From Citrus sinensis (Eukaryota > Streptophyta > Magnoliopsida > Sapindales > Rutaceae): DNA of 64,000 nt. Under the pieces are notes generated by a model that saw only the letters and a program-made list of their open reading frames with translations, was not told where the DNA came from and searched no databases. The stretch is taken from the NCBI RefSeq assembly GCF_022201045.2, contig NC_068561.1:25364501-25428500 (forward strand). Direction: 5' to 3'. Shown piece after piece: positions 35,532 through 47,150 of this stretch. The first letter of the stretch is position 1. Every line of letters begins with the position of its first letter. The translations under genes and the position numbers were made by a program.

Positions 35532-37369
35532 AACAGACATCTGAAGCTTTCTATTGAAATATCATATGTTTTAAAATTCTAAATATTGAATTTATTATGG
35601 ACTTTCGAAGTTGGTACACCGTTCTTGGAAAATTACGCTTTTCTCCAATCTTTCCAATTTGGATGATTTTTGTTATTAGTAAAGAATCAATTAAAATTTA
35701 TGAAACTTTTATTATGCATTTATAAACTGTTTATTTATCATGTGTTTAATTTCGGAATTATTATGTAGTAGATTAATTATGAAAATTCAGTAAGTAGGGT
35801 TACTGCAATTTATGGAATCATTATCCAGAATTGATGGGTCCAAAATATGATATGTTTTAAGCATGTTTTTAATTTAAAATCAAGTGAAATTTTTATCAAA
35901 AGTTCCTTTACATGTCTAGTATGTGCATATTTAGTTTCATGAGTTTAGGGCTTGTATAATAAATACAAATTTTGAAATTTGCGTTTGCAATCCTGAAACT
36001 ATTTTCCAGAATTGAAAGATCACATTACTAATCAATTTTTATTATGTTTAAATGGTCATGAAATTTTTGCTAGGTGTTATTAACTTGTTTCACTATTTTT
36101 TGATTTTTATAATTAAAGTTACGAATTTTTGGGTCAGATGACCACAAGTCTAAATTTTTCTAGACAAGTTTTGGATACATGAAACGAAAATTTATTTTAA
36201 ATATTTTTTGTTATAAAATAAATCTCTTACTTTTATCTCTGAGTCTTTGTTATCTTTCCTGACATAATTTAAAATGGCATGATTTTTAGAGTTTTATTTA
36301 AATATTTATGAAATTTCAAATTGTTACTATGTAGTATTAAATACTGAAAAGACTTTTTTGTCCGCCTTAAAATTAAATGATTTTTGAATAAATTTACAAC
36401 TCTTTCAATTATTAGGTACTTTCATAAGAAATCTCACCTGTTAAAATAGAATCTTTGCAAGGTTTTATAATTCTTGGAGTGACATATTATTAAATTAATT
36501 TCAAAATGTATAGGGTGGTTAGAATTTTAATCGTTTTGTCAGTTTGGTATTTTCATATCTAAGAAGGTTGATGTATTGAAGAGTGAATTCGTGCATAATA
36601 TTTATTAGATGTATATATATGTAATTATGTATGAAAAGATTTCATATGAATTGGAATTTATGGTTTTTAAAGCAATTTTACCATTATAGTTTATGACAAT
36701 AAGTTATATTTTGGTTAAAAGTTTATTTAAAATGTTTTCCAAAAATTGTTTTAATAATGACTTTAAAATACTTATCTTTTCATAAATTATTTCTTGTAAA
36801 AATATTTGTAAAGCTTTGCTAGTTAAATGTCTTATAAAAGCATTTTATTGATATATTAGTTGATTGATTGATATTGAAAGACTAAAAAATGTTTTCATGG
36901 TCTTGGCTCATTTTCTATAGTTACCGTTATTGAGATTACAAAATGGCTAATTGTATTGTGAACACCTATTAAAAGAGAGGGACTCAAATGATATTATCAG
37001 TTCGGTTCGAATTTTTTAAAATTTAATTCGAAAATCGAACAAAAAAATAAACCCAAAAAAACGAACCGAACCGATTTTTTTCGGTTCCGGTTTGATTTTG
37101 CCCACCACTAGGTATTAGGATATTGTGTGAGGGTATTTATTTCCATTAAGATTAAGTCTTCAAAAATCTTAATCAATCCCCTGAGAATAGAACAGAAACT
37201 TTAAGTTCCGACTCTGAAACAGCGAAGGCTGACGCAAAGCAAAATAACACCAAACAAAAAGCACAATTCATCAATCCCTAAATTCCCTCTCTTATAATCC
37301 CCTTTTTCTGCATATGCCCATTACGTGATTTTATCTATTTCTGATTCTCCTTCTGGGTTTTCTTCACTG
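35532..37369. other. AT-rich upstream region of the F-box gene, unit A
   Basis: No coding sequence seen. A hAT-like terminus lies at 36999-37110 (listed separately). The last 200 bases are CT-rich with a TATAAT-like motif near 37290 and probably hold the F-box promoter and first untranslated exon. Confidence 0.5.
36999..37110. mobile_element. hAT-like element terminus, unit A
   Basis: CGGTTCG/GAACCGAACCG repeats followed by TTTTGCCCACCACTA, the inverse of the TAGTGGTGGGCAAAA terminus seen in plant hAT elements. The other end was not located. Repeated in unit B at 51236-51347. Confidence 0.4.
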
Positions 37370-37827
37370 GTAAGCGTCTCTCTAGATCCCAACCCATTTA
37401 GTCTTTTTGTATACGAAGCTCTGTTTGATTGGAAGCTTCGATTTTTAGTTTCTTTTTGATGATTTATTAATCTGATTTCGTGTTTGCATGATAACAAGTT
37501 ATAATCTTTTACTTTAATTTGATGTCAAGGATTGAAATATATGATTGATTGTTTTTTGTGTATCGGTTTTGCTATTAGGACATAGTGATTATTATATTTT
37601 AAATATAATCATTTAAATTTTATTTAACCATTTATTATTTAATAGATAAAAATAAATTTGTAATTTTATTTAATAATCTATTGTTTACCAATATTATATC
37701 TTCTATATAAAATTGACTTATTAATACCCGCACACATGCAAACTATGTTATTTCTTAATTTAATGGCTAGATTTTTGAAAAATATTCCTCAACAAATGAT
37801 AGTATCAGTATGCATTGCATTTTGCAG
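37370..37827 (+). other. Predicted 5' UTR intron of F-box gene A
   Basis: Donor GGTAAGCG at 37369-37376 after a CT-rich leader; acceptor TTTTGCAG ending at 37827, just 27 bases upstream of the ATG. The intervening sequence is T-rich as expected of an intron. Inferred from splice signals only; the same sites exist in unit B (51607-52064). Confidence 0.55.
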
Positions 37828-37854
37828 ATATATTAGAAGCAAGGGCGGAAATCA

Positions 37855-39045
37855 ATGGCAGGGTTTAGTGATCTTCCTGAAGAATTGGTGTTCAAGATTC
37901 TTGTATTACTGCCTGTAGACTCGCTGTTGTGTTCCAAATGCGTACAAAAGTCATGGTATTCTCTCATTACGAACTCTAGATTCGTAGTTAAGCATCTCCG
38001 CAACCAGATACGTAACAAGAACAGTTGTGCTCTTGTCATTTCACGGCCCATTTCATTTGATATTTCAGAAGCAAATGGCTTGTTCTTCCACTTCTGTGAT
38101 TGTAATCACATTTTTACTGTTGGTAAGATTATTGAATATCGGTGGTACGAGGATAAACCAGATTATAAACTCGTGGGTCATTGCCATGGCATTGTATGTT
38201 TCGCTTTGCTTTCTGGTAGAGTTGTTTTGGCTAACCCAGCTATTAGAGAATTCAGACACCTCCGTGAACACTGTTACCACTCTTTTCGCTACTGGATGGG
38301 TTGTGTTGGCTTTGGTTACGATGTCAAATCCAATGATTACAAAGTTGTACGAATATTGTGTATTTCGGATGGCTCTGGTCTTTGTCATTTAAAGGTCGAG
38401 GTGTACACCTTGAGTGCAGATTGCTGGAGGGAACTAGCCGCAAACATAGACTTTTTAGGAGCTGGGACTCGTTTTCTAAAGGACAATTTTGAATGTCAAT
38501 ACTTCAGAGGAGCTTGTTATTGGATTTCGTGGAATAAGTCGGTTGGGATTAATTATAATAATCTGGTTAATGGGGATTTTATTTTTTCTTTTGACATGAG
38601 TGATGAGGTCTTTCAAAAGTTACCAGTGCCAAATATTCCTAATGAGATTGATCAGGAATTTTCAAAGCTTACAGTTTTGAATGAATCTCTTGCCTTTGTT
38701 TTGCGTGATAAGTACAGAAAATCGTATGAGATCCAGATATGGGTCATGGATGAATTTGGAGCCAATGAAATCTGGAAAAAATTATTTACCACTGAACCCT
38801 TTTGCGAAATCAAGAGACCATTATCATTTTGTGAAAGGGGTGAGCTTATCATGGATGACTACTATAGAGAAGCATGTTCCTACAACCTTGGCACCAAAGA
38901 AATCAAAAAGCTTCCTGTTCTAGCGTGTACCCTGAAAATTCAAGATAAATTTGGCACTTCGTTGTTTGGTTTTCGGCTGCTTTATGTAGTAAATTACATG
39001 AGCAGTCTAGTTTCAGTCAGAGGAGGACATAAGCTCATAACCTAG
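37855..39045 (+). CDS. F-box/FBA protein, unit A copy
   Basis: One coding exon, 396 residues. The N-terminal F-box spans residues 1-45 (LPEELVFKILVLLPVDSLL, CVQKSW), which binds SKP1 in an SCF E3 ubiquitin ligase. It is followed by an FBA_1-type substrate-binding region: LVGHCHGIVCFAL, VLANPAIREFRHL, FGYDVKSNDYKVVRI, CYWISWN, and a C-terminal CSYNLGTKEIKKL plus NYMSSLVSVRGG. This is the CPR1/CPR30-like architecture, whose members target proteins (including immune receptors in Arabidopsis) for degradation; the target here is unknown. The start is chosen at the ATG preceding the F-box, within 30 bases of a likely UTR-intron acceptor. Identical in sequence to the unit B protein. Confidence 0.92.
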   Translation: MAGFSDLPEELVFKILVLLPVDSLLCSKCVQKSWYSLITNSRFVVKHLRNQIRNKNSCALVISRPISFDISEANGLFFHFCDCNHIFTVGKIIEYRWYEDKPDYKLVGHCHGIVCFALLSGRVVLANPAIREFRHLREHCYHSFRYWMGCVGFGYDVKSNDYKVVRILCISDGSGLCHLKVEVYTLSADCWRELAANIDFLGAGTRFLKDNFECQYFRGACYWISWNKSVGINYNNLVNGDFIFSFDMSDEVFQKLPVPNIPNEIDQEFSKLTVLNESLAFVLRDKYRKSYEIQIWVMDEFGANEIWKKLFTTEPFCEIKRPLSFCERGELIMDDYYREACSYNLGTKEIKKLPVLACTLKIQDKFGTSLFGFRLLYVVNYMSSLVSVRGGHKLIT

Positions 39046-39966
39046 GAGGGATGGAAATAAGCTTGACATAGGACGTCATAACTCATAACTTGATGAATGA
39101 AACTATGCCTCAGCTGACTTGGAGAAGTGTCTAATATATTTGGGCCAAGTATTAGATTAGTTTTCTTATCATCTAATGATATTTTAATAGAAGTCTTTTG
39201 TCAGTTATTTCTCTTCTTGATTGCCCTCTTGCTTAAAGCTTACTTTATTTGGCTTTTTCAGCAAGTAGCTGTTTGCAGTTTATAAACTTCAATGAATTGC
39301 TTGTGGTTAAGTCGAGAACAGGCTTGTATTTTTCGACCCTTACCCAAGATTTGGCTTAGTGTTAGACAATCTTTCTTATCATTTGTCAATTTGATGCTTC
39401 TAGAATGCCTCCATGTTTAATGCTTTTATTTAATTTTAACAGATGAATTACAATGAATCATGTAAATATGAGTAGATATCTGTTCCTCACGGAAGATGAG
39501 GATTGGAGTAGTGATAGGGTATAAATTTAGCACCCTGAAAGTTCTAAATTTCTTGCCACTCATGGCTGGGGATTATTTACAGTTTTTCCTGAACATTATA
39601 TGAGCCAGCCAAGTTTATCCATTGACATGGAAGATTATGCTTCTGTTATAATTGCATGTGAACTATCTGTTACCGCAGGGATTGGATCATGCTTTGAATT
39701 AACTCATTGAATTCTGACTGTTTGTTTATCGCTGCTGTATTATCTTGTGAACTTGATTATTGATATTTAATAAGGGTCTTGAAACATTTCACGGCTAATT
39801 TGAGACATGTCCGGTAGATTTGAAATCTTTTCCATTAGAATAAAGTTGTGTCGGATGCTTCTCATATTTACAACTATAAGCACGTGAAGAATTTCCACGT
39901 TGCTTAGTTTGCGTAGCTCCGTTTAGCTTGGCTTTTCAAATAGAGCTTATTTAGATAGAGATTTTG

Positions 39967-40151
39967 TCCACGATCTGTAATGCTGACAGTGTACTTGAGC
40001 AAGATCAATGAATCCTCTAATGTATAAGAGACTCAAAAGTAAAATAATTTCTACAGAAAATTGTGCAGTGAACTTTTATCTTTGAGATATACTAATTAAT
40101 TTCTCTATCTGTCAAACTATTTTGTTTTATTGTGATGTATTTTCTATCATC
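39967..40151 (+). repeat. 185-bp direct repeat, left copy, unit A
   Basis: Nearly identical to 41359-41542 (begins TCCACGATCTGTAATGCTGA, ends GTATTTTCTATCATC). The two copies enclose about 1.2 kb. The right copy ends near the 3' end of the ubiquitin-hydrolase-like gene. Confidence 0.9.
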
Positions 40152-41358
40152 TATTGATGAATATTGCTAGATACAATACCCTGATTGAATTACCGACCGG
40201 GTCACCGGGAGTACAAGTGACACTATGTGATATAAACAATTGTTTTAAACGAAATGATTTATTGAACACATGGTTATATGTTCAAATGATTTTTGGCCAG
40301 CAATTGAATGAAGGTTTTATTGTTAAATGAAAAATGATTGTATATTGAAAATAATTATTACAATATGACTTAATTTATTATGTGTTTTGCCGTACATATG
40401 TAATAGAATATAAAATGATTACTTTTTTTTTTAATAATTTATGGTACTTTATAATTATTATTATATAATTGTTTGTCAATATGTTTAACGATAATTATAA
40501 TTGTTCACTATGATGTAGTATCAATTTATACTGGATATATGGTTTCAAATTACTTAATTGTTTTTAGCGTCTAAAAGATTTAAATTCTCATTGTTAAAGA
40601 TCTAAGTGTTTCAATATATAGTTATTATTTAGTAGATAAATATAGGATGATGTTATATATGGGTTTATTGACGGCTACCCCTCGTCTTTAATATTTTACA
40701 CATTGAGTTTTTAGATGGATGTTTTTGTTGGAGGCTTCAATATGTTGTGTTAGGCTCTTTGGATGAGCGAATTCTAATATAGTTAATAAGCGAAGATTTT
40801 TCTGAAATTCAGTCATGGGTCGGATGTCAAGTTCAGATTATGGAACCCCCTAAGTTACATGCATGTAACTTAACATTAGCCTCAGATTATTGTTTTTGTT
40901 TATATTGTTTTTGAGGTTTAAGAATGATCGAAAGGAATATTTCATAACATCTCGGTTCCGAAAGGCTTCGGGGAGCCGGGGTGTTACACTTTAATTATCC
41001 TGCATCGTGGGAGATTTTCCTAATGACTGATCCCTTTCTTGAAGCAGTCAGAAACTGAGCAGAGACAACTCCAATATGAACTGAAATGCTGATGATAAGT
41101 TCCTAAAGCAAATTCATGATTTCACTGTTAGTTTTGAAGTAGATATTATCCAGCTCTTTTCATGAAAAATATGATAAGAAATGTAAAGATAACAAACTAG
41201 AATTGGAAGAAACAAGCATTTACCTCTGGTCGCCCTTCGAGTTCTAAACAGAACAAAAGGTAAAAGAAAAATCCGACTGCATGAAGCTGGGAATTCGAAA
41301 TAATGACAGTTTAACTGGGTGGGTTAACAGTTGTATGACAAGCCACCCACATCTTTTA

Positions 41359-41542
41359 TCCATGATCTGTAATGCTGACAGTGTACTTGAGCAAGATCAA
41401 TGAATCCTCTAATGTATAAGAGGCTCAAAATGAAATAATTTCTACAGAAAATTGTGCAGTGAACTTTTATCTTTGAGATATACTAATTAATTTCTCTACT
41501 TGCCAAACTATTTTGTTTTATTGTGATGTATTTTCTACCATC
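41359..41542 (+). repeat. 185-bp direct repeat, right copy, unit A
   Basis: Partner of 39967-40151 with a handful of substitutions and small indels. A TG...CA core can be drawn (41368-41540), but no target duplication or tRNA primer site supports an LTR interpretation. Confidence 0.9.
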
Positions 41543-41618
41543 AATAAGAAGAGACCAAAAAAAGGAGAAAGAAAAATCCTAGATCTTTAATTGCTAATCG
41601 GATCATGATCCAGCGCGC

Positions 41619-44600
41619 TCAGTATGTGGCGCTGTTGCAAACATAAAACAGAATCTTCGGTAGTAGGCTTCTTGCTTTGCAGGTGGAAACAACATCAATC
41701 CAAGAACCAGTGACCTGTAAATGCACATAAAATTTCGATTACACAAAGACTCAAGGAAAGAAATAAAAGAAATTAATAAATTTCGCAACCCCTTCAGAAT
41801 TTACCCCAACACTATTGGTGTCTTGATGCTGTTTATATTGCTTATCGTCACCATTGTAAAAAAAACAGAAGGACTATTGACGATCCCTAGAAAAGCAAAC
41901 CTGGAAAATCAAAGACGAAACTTGTAATTGTACCTTGAGTAAGATAGGTTCAATTTTAAAGCTCAAGGAGTTTCAAGCACTTGGAAATTTACCATTGAAA
42001 GGAGGAAGTATGAGCAATCATTGATATCATTGATCCCTTCATATAATTTCTTTAGATTCACCTTATTATGAAGAATATTCCAGGTTTTTGATATATTTTC
42101 AGAACTCTCATCATCTCTCGGCCAACTTATAACTGAAAATTCAAGCCATAAATAATTAAGATTACTACATTATTCATCATATGAAAATTTTGAATGCTTT
42201 TTCTAAGAGAATCGGGAGGACACCAGTTGCGAAGACTTTTGGAGTACGCAGAAGTTCATGGGTGATTCGGATACTTCGTCGGTTGCAGTATTCACAATTC
42301 AATCGTCCGAACATGACCGCCCGCTCGAAAAGCTCGACAAAAGACTCTCGATTGTACAGATACTGAGTTAAAAGAACAATGTTCAAACTAGCACATACAA
42401 AGACTAAACTTATATATATATATGTACGGGAACTTATGTGAATGAACAATTGCAATTTAACCAACCTGCAGCTTTGTGAGAGAGGATGCATCTAGAGAGA
42501 GAAAAAGGGAAGAATACTTCTGATGCCTAGATTCTTTACGACAGATTCTGGCGTCACATTTTATATGATCTAAACGATCCATTCCAAATCTTCTGTGCAC
42601 CCAACACTCAGAATCTAAGCAATCCCAATTGCCCTTGTACAGGTCGTCTGGAACTATATCGTGATTACCTGTATAAAATGCCTCATGAAGAGATCTCAAG
42701 ATTATCACAAGGAATTCAGAAGCATCCATCACTTGTCCCTGGAAAACAGGCATTCGATTGAGTGACAATAAATAGATGTACAGGAATGAACAAACAAAGA
42801 GAGAATAAAGAAAAGCATTTGCTTATCTTCTCACAATCAAGTTCTGCAATTCCATGGTGGTGAAAATTATTCAAAATTGAAAAGTGGTCTCCATACAAAC
42901 CTCTATGGGGTCGTTCCGATCACGATCGTAAGTGCTCAAAGCAATTCTTAATTCAGTAGGATCAACAGCTTCTCCCTGATGATTGGCACCACAGATTTTA
43001 AAAAAGGCACAGACAATGCAGGGGTCTCCAATGTGATTATGATGTGAATGGCATAACTTCATGCACTCATCTTGGAAGTCTCCTAGTTGCCATAGGGACT
43101 GCACAGCACATGACAGATAAGATTTCAGGAAAAGAAAATGGAGAGGGAAGTGACCATCATTTCAGTAGAACAGTTGTGGAATGATAACCTGTAGAAGCAT
43201 AATTAGAAAGCTATCCGCAGCTTCTTTTCCTAGTCCAGTTCCGAGAACATTGACTTCATCTGCAGATTGCCTCTGATACTCCAAATTTTGTTCAGGTGAT
43301 CTATCGTCAATCTCAATCGGTTGTTGCAGGTCATCAGCTCTTTCACCCATCTCAGTATTTGGATTTTCTCTGAGTACAATTGATAAATTTTGTTCTGTGC
43401 CTATGATCTTTCTCCTTTTTTGTACCTTTAGTATACTGTCATGAACCAGCTGTTCTAGTCGTGCCTACAGAGGACGGAATTTCAGTAAGGAAAGACGTAA
43501 CAAAAAACATCAAGAAGGAAAGGAAAGAACTGTTGAGAAGACTGAGAGATTTCACTATAAACCTTCATGAATGACTTCAATATGGGCAACACAATTAATC
43601 CATAGTCACAAGCACATAGCTCTCCAAGCTGTAGGTTATGTAGCTTCATGATGCCAATACTTTCCTTTATCCTTTCATATAAACCAGCAATCTGAGGGAT
43701 TGAATATAGTCAGACAACAAGGAAACAAAACAGCTGAATGATTAAGGAATCACTTGGCTGAAGAAATGAAAGCCAATGGTACTCACATTCGCTTGCAGCT
43801 GCTTTCTCCAAAATGATATTTTTTCACTTACACAATCATCTGACGGATTCAAGCTTTCGTGAATTCTGGGCTTTTCTTCAAACTGGTAAGCAGTCACAGG
43901 GTCTGTTTCCAGAAGATTAAAAATAAATTCTAGTTCAAACTGATCACTCGTGGCATTACCATTCCCCTCTTCTAGCACTTCTTGCCGTCCTCTAAGCAGG
44001 GATGCAAAAGCTTCCTTCATAGACTCTGGATTTTTTTCCCTTCGCTTAGTCTCGTCACCACATATACCATCAACTGCTTCTACTACTTTCTGTTTTATCA
44101 GATACTCGTGTCTTTCCTCACATAGTCTCAGAAAATTTGAACGTTCCGTTTTAAAGAACAGAAACAACTCAGCTTTCAGTACTTCATTAGATTCTCTTAG
44201 GCTTGTCCATAATCTAAATGCTTCCTCAACGTCATGGCCCTCATATAACCATGAAACAAAATCATCAGAAATATTCTGAATCCCATCCAAACTCAGACAG
44301 GAGGAGTCCTCGCTAAGAACAAGCTCCTCTTTGATACCAAAAGTCTGAGAACCAGCAAGTTGTTCTTCCATTGAATTATCCATACTAGGAATTCTACATA
44401 AAGCACCAGAAACATTCTGCAACCTACCAAGGATTCTTGTAAGCTGTGAAGATTCCAAAAAGAAAACTAGCCTAAGTGAATTTAGGCCTATATTCCTCAA
44501 CTGTGAATCAGAAAATCTAGTTTTAAGGATGCATATGGCATCGTTTATCACCCCAACAATATCAGTTTGCGTAAGATATTTATATCTGAGAAGCATTTGA

Positions 44601-45637
44601 AGCGTACCACAGAGTCTCTCTAGAAGCGCGAGGCGTTTTTTATCATCACTTAATGGCCAATTCTGATCTTCTAGGCCCTTTCTTGCTGCTTCAGTAGTAT
44701 CAACGGGCTTCCACCCACGTTTCGTAATCAACTCAACTGAATCGTTATCAACCTTTATCGGAAGGATTTTTAGAACATGATGTTGAAATTTCAAGTCATG
44801 AGAAACACGAAGGTGCCCCATGCAAGAATGCCATTCATTGAAAATCGTGCAACATTCCCCACACTCCCAGAACCTCCATGTCTTCCGTTCCTTGGCAAAT
44901 TTTATAGCTTCCAAAAAAAGATCTTTCTGCGTACCGTAAATCAGAACTCGTTCAAGCTCTTCGATTCTTACTTGAAAAAAGTTTGATTTTGCCTCGGCAC
45001 TCATTTCAGTATTCCAGAAAGATTTTGCTGTATCCAAACAGACCAAAAAAATTTTTGGCGAATACCTCAAACTCCTGAGCTGGTTTTGATTACTCTGTAC
45101 TCTTTCTGTGGCTGCATTTGCACTTTCGTTGGCTCTCCGCTCTGAACTGATTGCAACCCACCTTTTCTTCCTCTCACATTTGTTTATCAAATCCCTCAAT
45201 TCTTGTTTTGTTTTCTCAATTTCCCAATCTTGGCTTGGATCTTTGAAAAAAAAAGAAGATATTTCATCCGTCGGATTCTTGATTTCTAATGCCCTGTTGC
45301 ATTCCTTGATCACCTCGTCATATTCTTGGTCGGAAGTCGCCAAATCATAGAGTGTGCAGGCGCAAAAGTGAGCTAGAATGGTGGAGCTTGGGCACAGAAT
45401 CGATGCTTGACGAGCCGAGATGGCTGCTTCGTCTATGTGATGTCGAACTGCACCACGATCTCTACTTCGCATAGCAAGTTGGTAGTGAATAAATGCTTGT
45501 GCGTGGTGAAAAGGAGCACAGTTCTTTTTTAATAGATTCAAGGATCCACTGTAGTCTTCTTGTTCATATGCTGCAATGGCAGCTGTAACATCATTGGACG
45601 GTGTTTGCGGTTGTTTGCTTGGACCTTTCTTGTTCAT
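41619..45637 (-). CDS. DUF627/DUF629 ubiquitin hydrolase-related protein, likely inactive, unit A
   Basis: Eight exons: 45637-43787, 43691-43563, 43464-43189, 43098-42901, 42738-42466, 42362-42224, 42132-41993, 41714-41619; 1033 residues. Residues 1-200 form the TPR-like DUF627 region. A C2H2-like finger (C259, C262, H275, H280) lies in the DUF629 region. A C19-type ubiquitin-hydrolase domain spans about 735-1033. The Cys-box aligns without gaps as GLGKEAADSFLIMLLQ: the catalytic Cys is Ser745 and the motif Asn residues are lost. Landmarks kept: HIGDPCIVCAFF, MDASEFLVIILRSLH, CRKESRHQKYSS, THELLRTPKVF, GSWIDVV. The exon expected to carry the His-box (41900 downward) has an in-frame stop; skipping it keeps frame. 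Probably a non-catalytic ubiquitin-related adaptor, or early decay. Confidence 0.8.
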
Positions 45638-47150
45638 TTTGATGGTGGATTTCTTGTTTTTCTTGACATAGAATTAGCGCTTATGGCTGTTCTTTGTTTT
45701 CGTTACTTCTGGTTTATGAAAAAGGGAGCTTGTCTTGCTTAAGGCGGGAAAATAACGGTGCAGGGCAAGTTGGGAAATCAAAAGTATCTTTTCTGATTTA
45801 CGGTTAGTTCGTTGGAGAAGCTTTTTAACGCCTCTGTAAATTTCTTATAATGCTCCTTTCAAATATTATTTTTTAAAATACCTCCAGTTTAATTTACAAC
45901 ATATAAACACATATATTACAATTAATCATCATCTTATAAAATTTTTATGTTAAAAATGTTTTTTTTTTAATCTTCTATTTATAAATTACATACAAATCCT
46001 AAAATCTCAGTTTTTTTTTTTGTTATAAAGTTTCTATTTTCATAATTTTAAATTCTTATAATTTTCTCAAAAATTTTTTTTATTAAAATTAAAATATAAA
46101 CATAAATTATGAAATGGGGTGGGTGTAAAATTTTTTTTTAGAAGAATAATTCATTTAAGTGTTTATTTAAATTTTTATTTTAAAAAATAAGAAATGAAAT
46201 CAATTGTATTTGATTATTTAGATAGTTTCAAGTAAAAATAAATTTTAAAAAGAGTTTTGAGGGCGTGTCAAAAGGCCTACCCATTCTTCATTTGAAATGA
46301 AAGCCCGTAATAAAAAATAAATAAAAAAGAAATGAAAGGCCAAATTTCTAGAGCCCACTAATTTATACAAAACCAGCTTGCAAGGCCCACGAAACAATCG
46401 TATTCAAGAGCGCATTCGCATTCCACTGATGAATTTCCTCAACAGTTTCTTTGGAATCTAATTGGGGCGGCATGTCAATGGTCATACAATAAAACATCTA
46501 CATTATTGATCACCCAATTAAGATTATACTCAAACAAATGATTAATCAGGGAATTGTTGAAGATGGAGGAGTTTCTAAGAAGCAGTTGGTTTTTGTGCCA
46601 AATTAATTTCTTGTCGTTTCACTATTTCTCAACTAGAGCACCTGTTTTCTTTTGGTAGAGTTAAAATAAAAATGAACGCTCTTCTTGATTAATGTTAAAC
46701 AATGGCTAGTCATTTTCATGTTGAAGAATGAATTAAACTTATCATTTATTACATGTTTGGTCCAAAGAAATAAGAAAAAAAAAAGAGGAAGGAAAATGGA
46801 AAGGAGATGGAGGGGTAGAGAATGAAAGAAAATAAATAGTAATCTCAATTTAATTATTTAATTTGACATAAAATCATTTCTTACTCCTTTATTTCTTAAA
46901 TCAAATGGTGCCATCCAAGCATCCATACTCTTGCACATTTTGCATCTACAGAAGGCATAATAAACAAATCATCAGTTGACTTAAAAATTTAAAAATGCAT
47001 ACAAAATATTTTTTTATTGAGTGTGTATATATCTATATATTTATTTAGATTTCTATCTTAATGTAATTGGCAAATGGCAATAATAATAATAATAATAATC
47101 CTTTTAATAATATAATTGTGCGAAATTAATTAAAGCACGCGTTTGAGATT
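45638..47150. other. Upstream region of the ubiquitin-hydrolase-like gene, unit A
   Basis: The promoter of the minus-strand gene presumably lies within the first few hundred bases. The rest is very AT-rich, with an A10 run near 46780 and an (AAT)n microsatellite at about 47080-47099. Both are length-variable between units. No gene seen. Confidence 0.5.

Larger units (their letters stand above)
39046..41618. other. Spacer between F-box and ubiquitin-hydrolase-like genes, unit A
   Basis: Convergent 3' regions of the two genes enclose AT-rich DNA. A pair of direct repeats of about 185 bp lies here (listed separately). Between them, a segment ending CCGGGGTGTTACA (about 40980-40989) resembles an LTR edge in minus orientation (TGTAACACCCC), but no partner edge or target duplication was found. 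Confidence 0.5.

Noticed and set aside
38027..38392. Overlapping frames on both strands inside the F-box gene (also 52264-52629)
   Set aside because: Shadows of the F-box coding sequence in other frames.
39976..41540. TRIM retroelement with TG...CA terminal repeats
   Set aside because: No target-site duplication, primer-binding site or polypurine tract seen, so kept only as a direct-repeat pair.
41603..41788. Minus-strand frame ending FATAPHTERAGS as the C-terminus of the hydrolase-like gene
   Set aside because: The neighbouring frame gives GSWIDVV...KILFYV, which matches the family C-terminus and joins in phase from the previous exon.
42181..42366. Plus-strand frame over hydrolase-like exon 6 (and 43950-44279, 45108-45350)
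   Set aside because: Antisense shadows of minus-strand exons.
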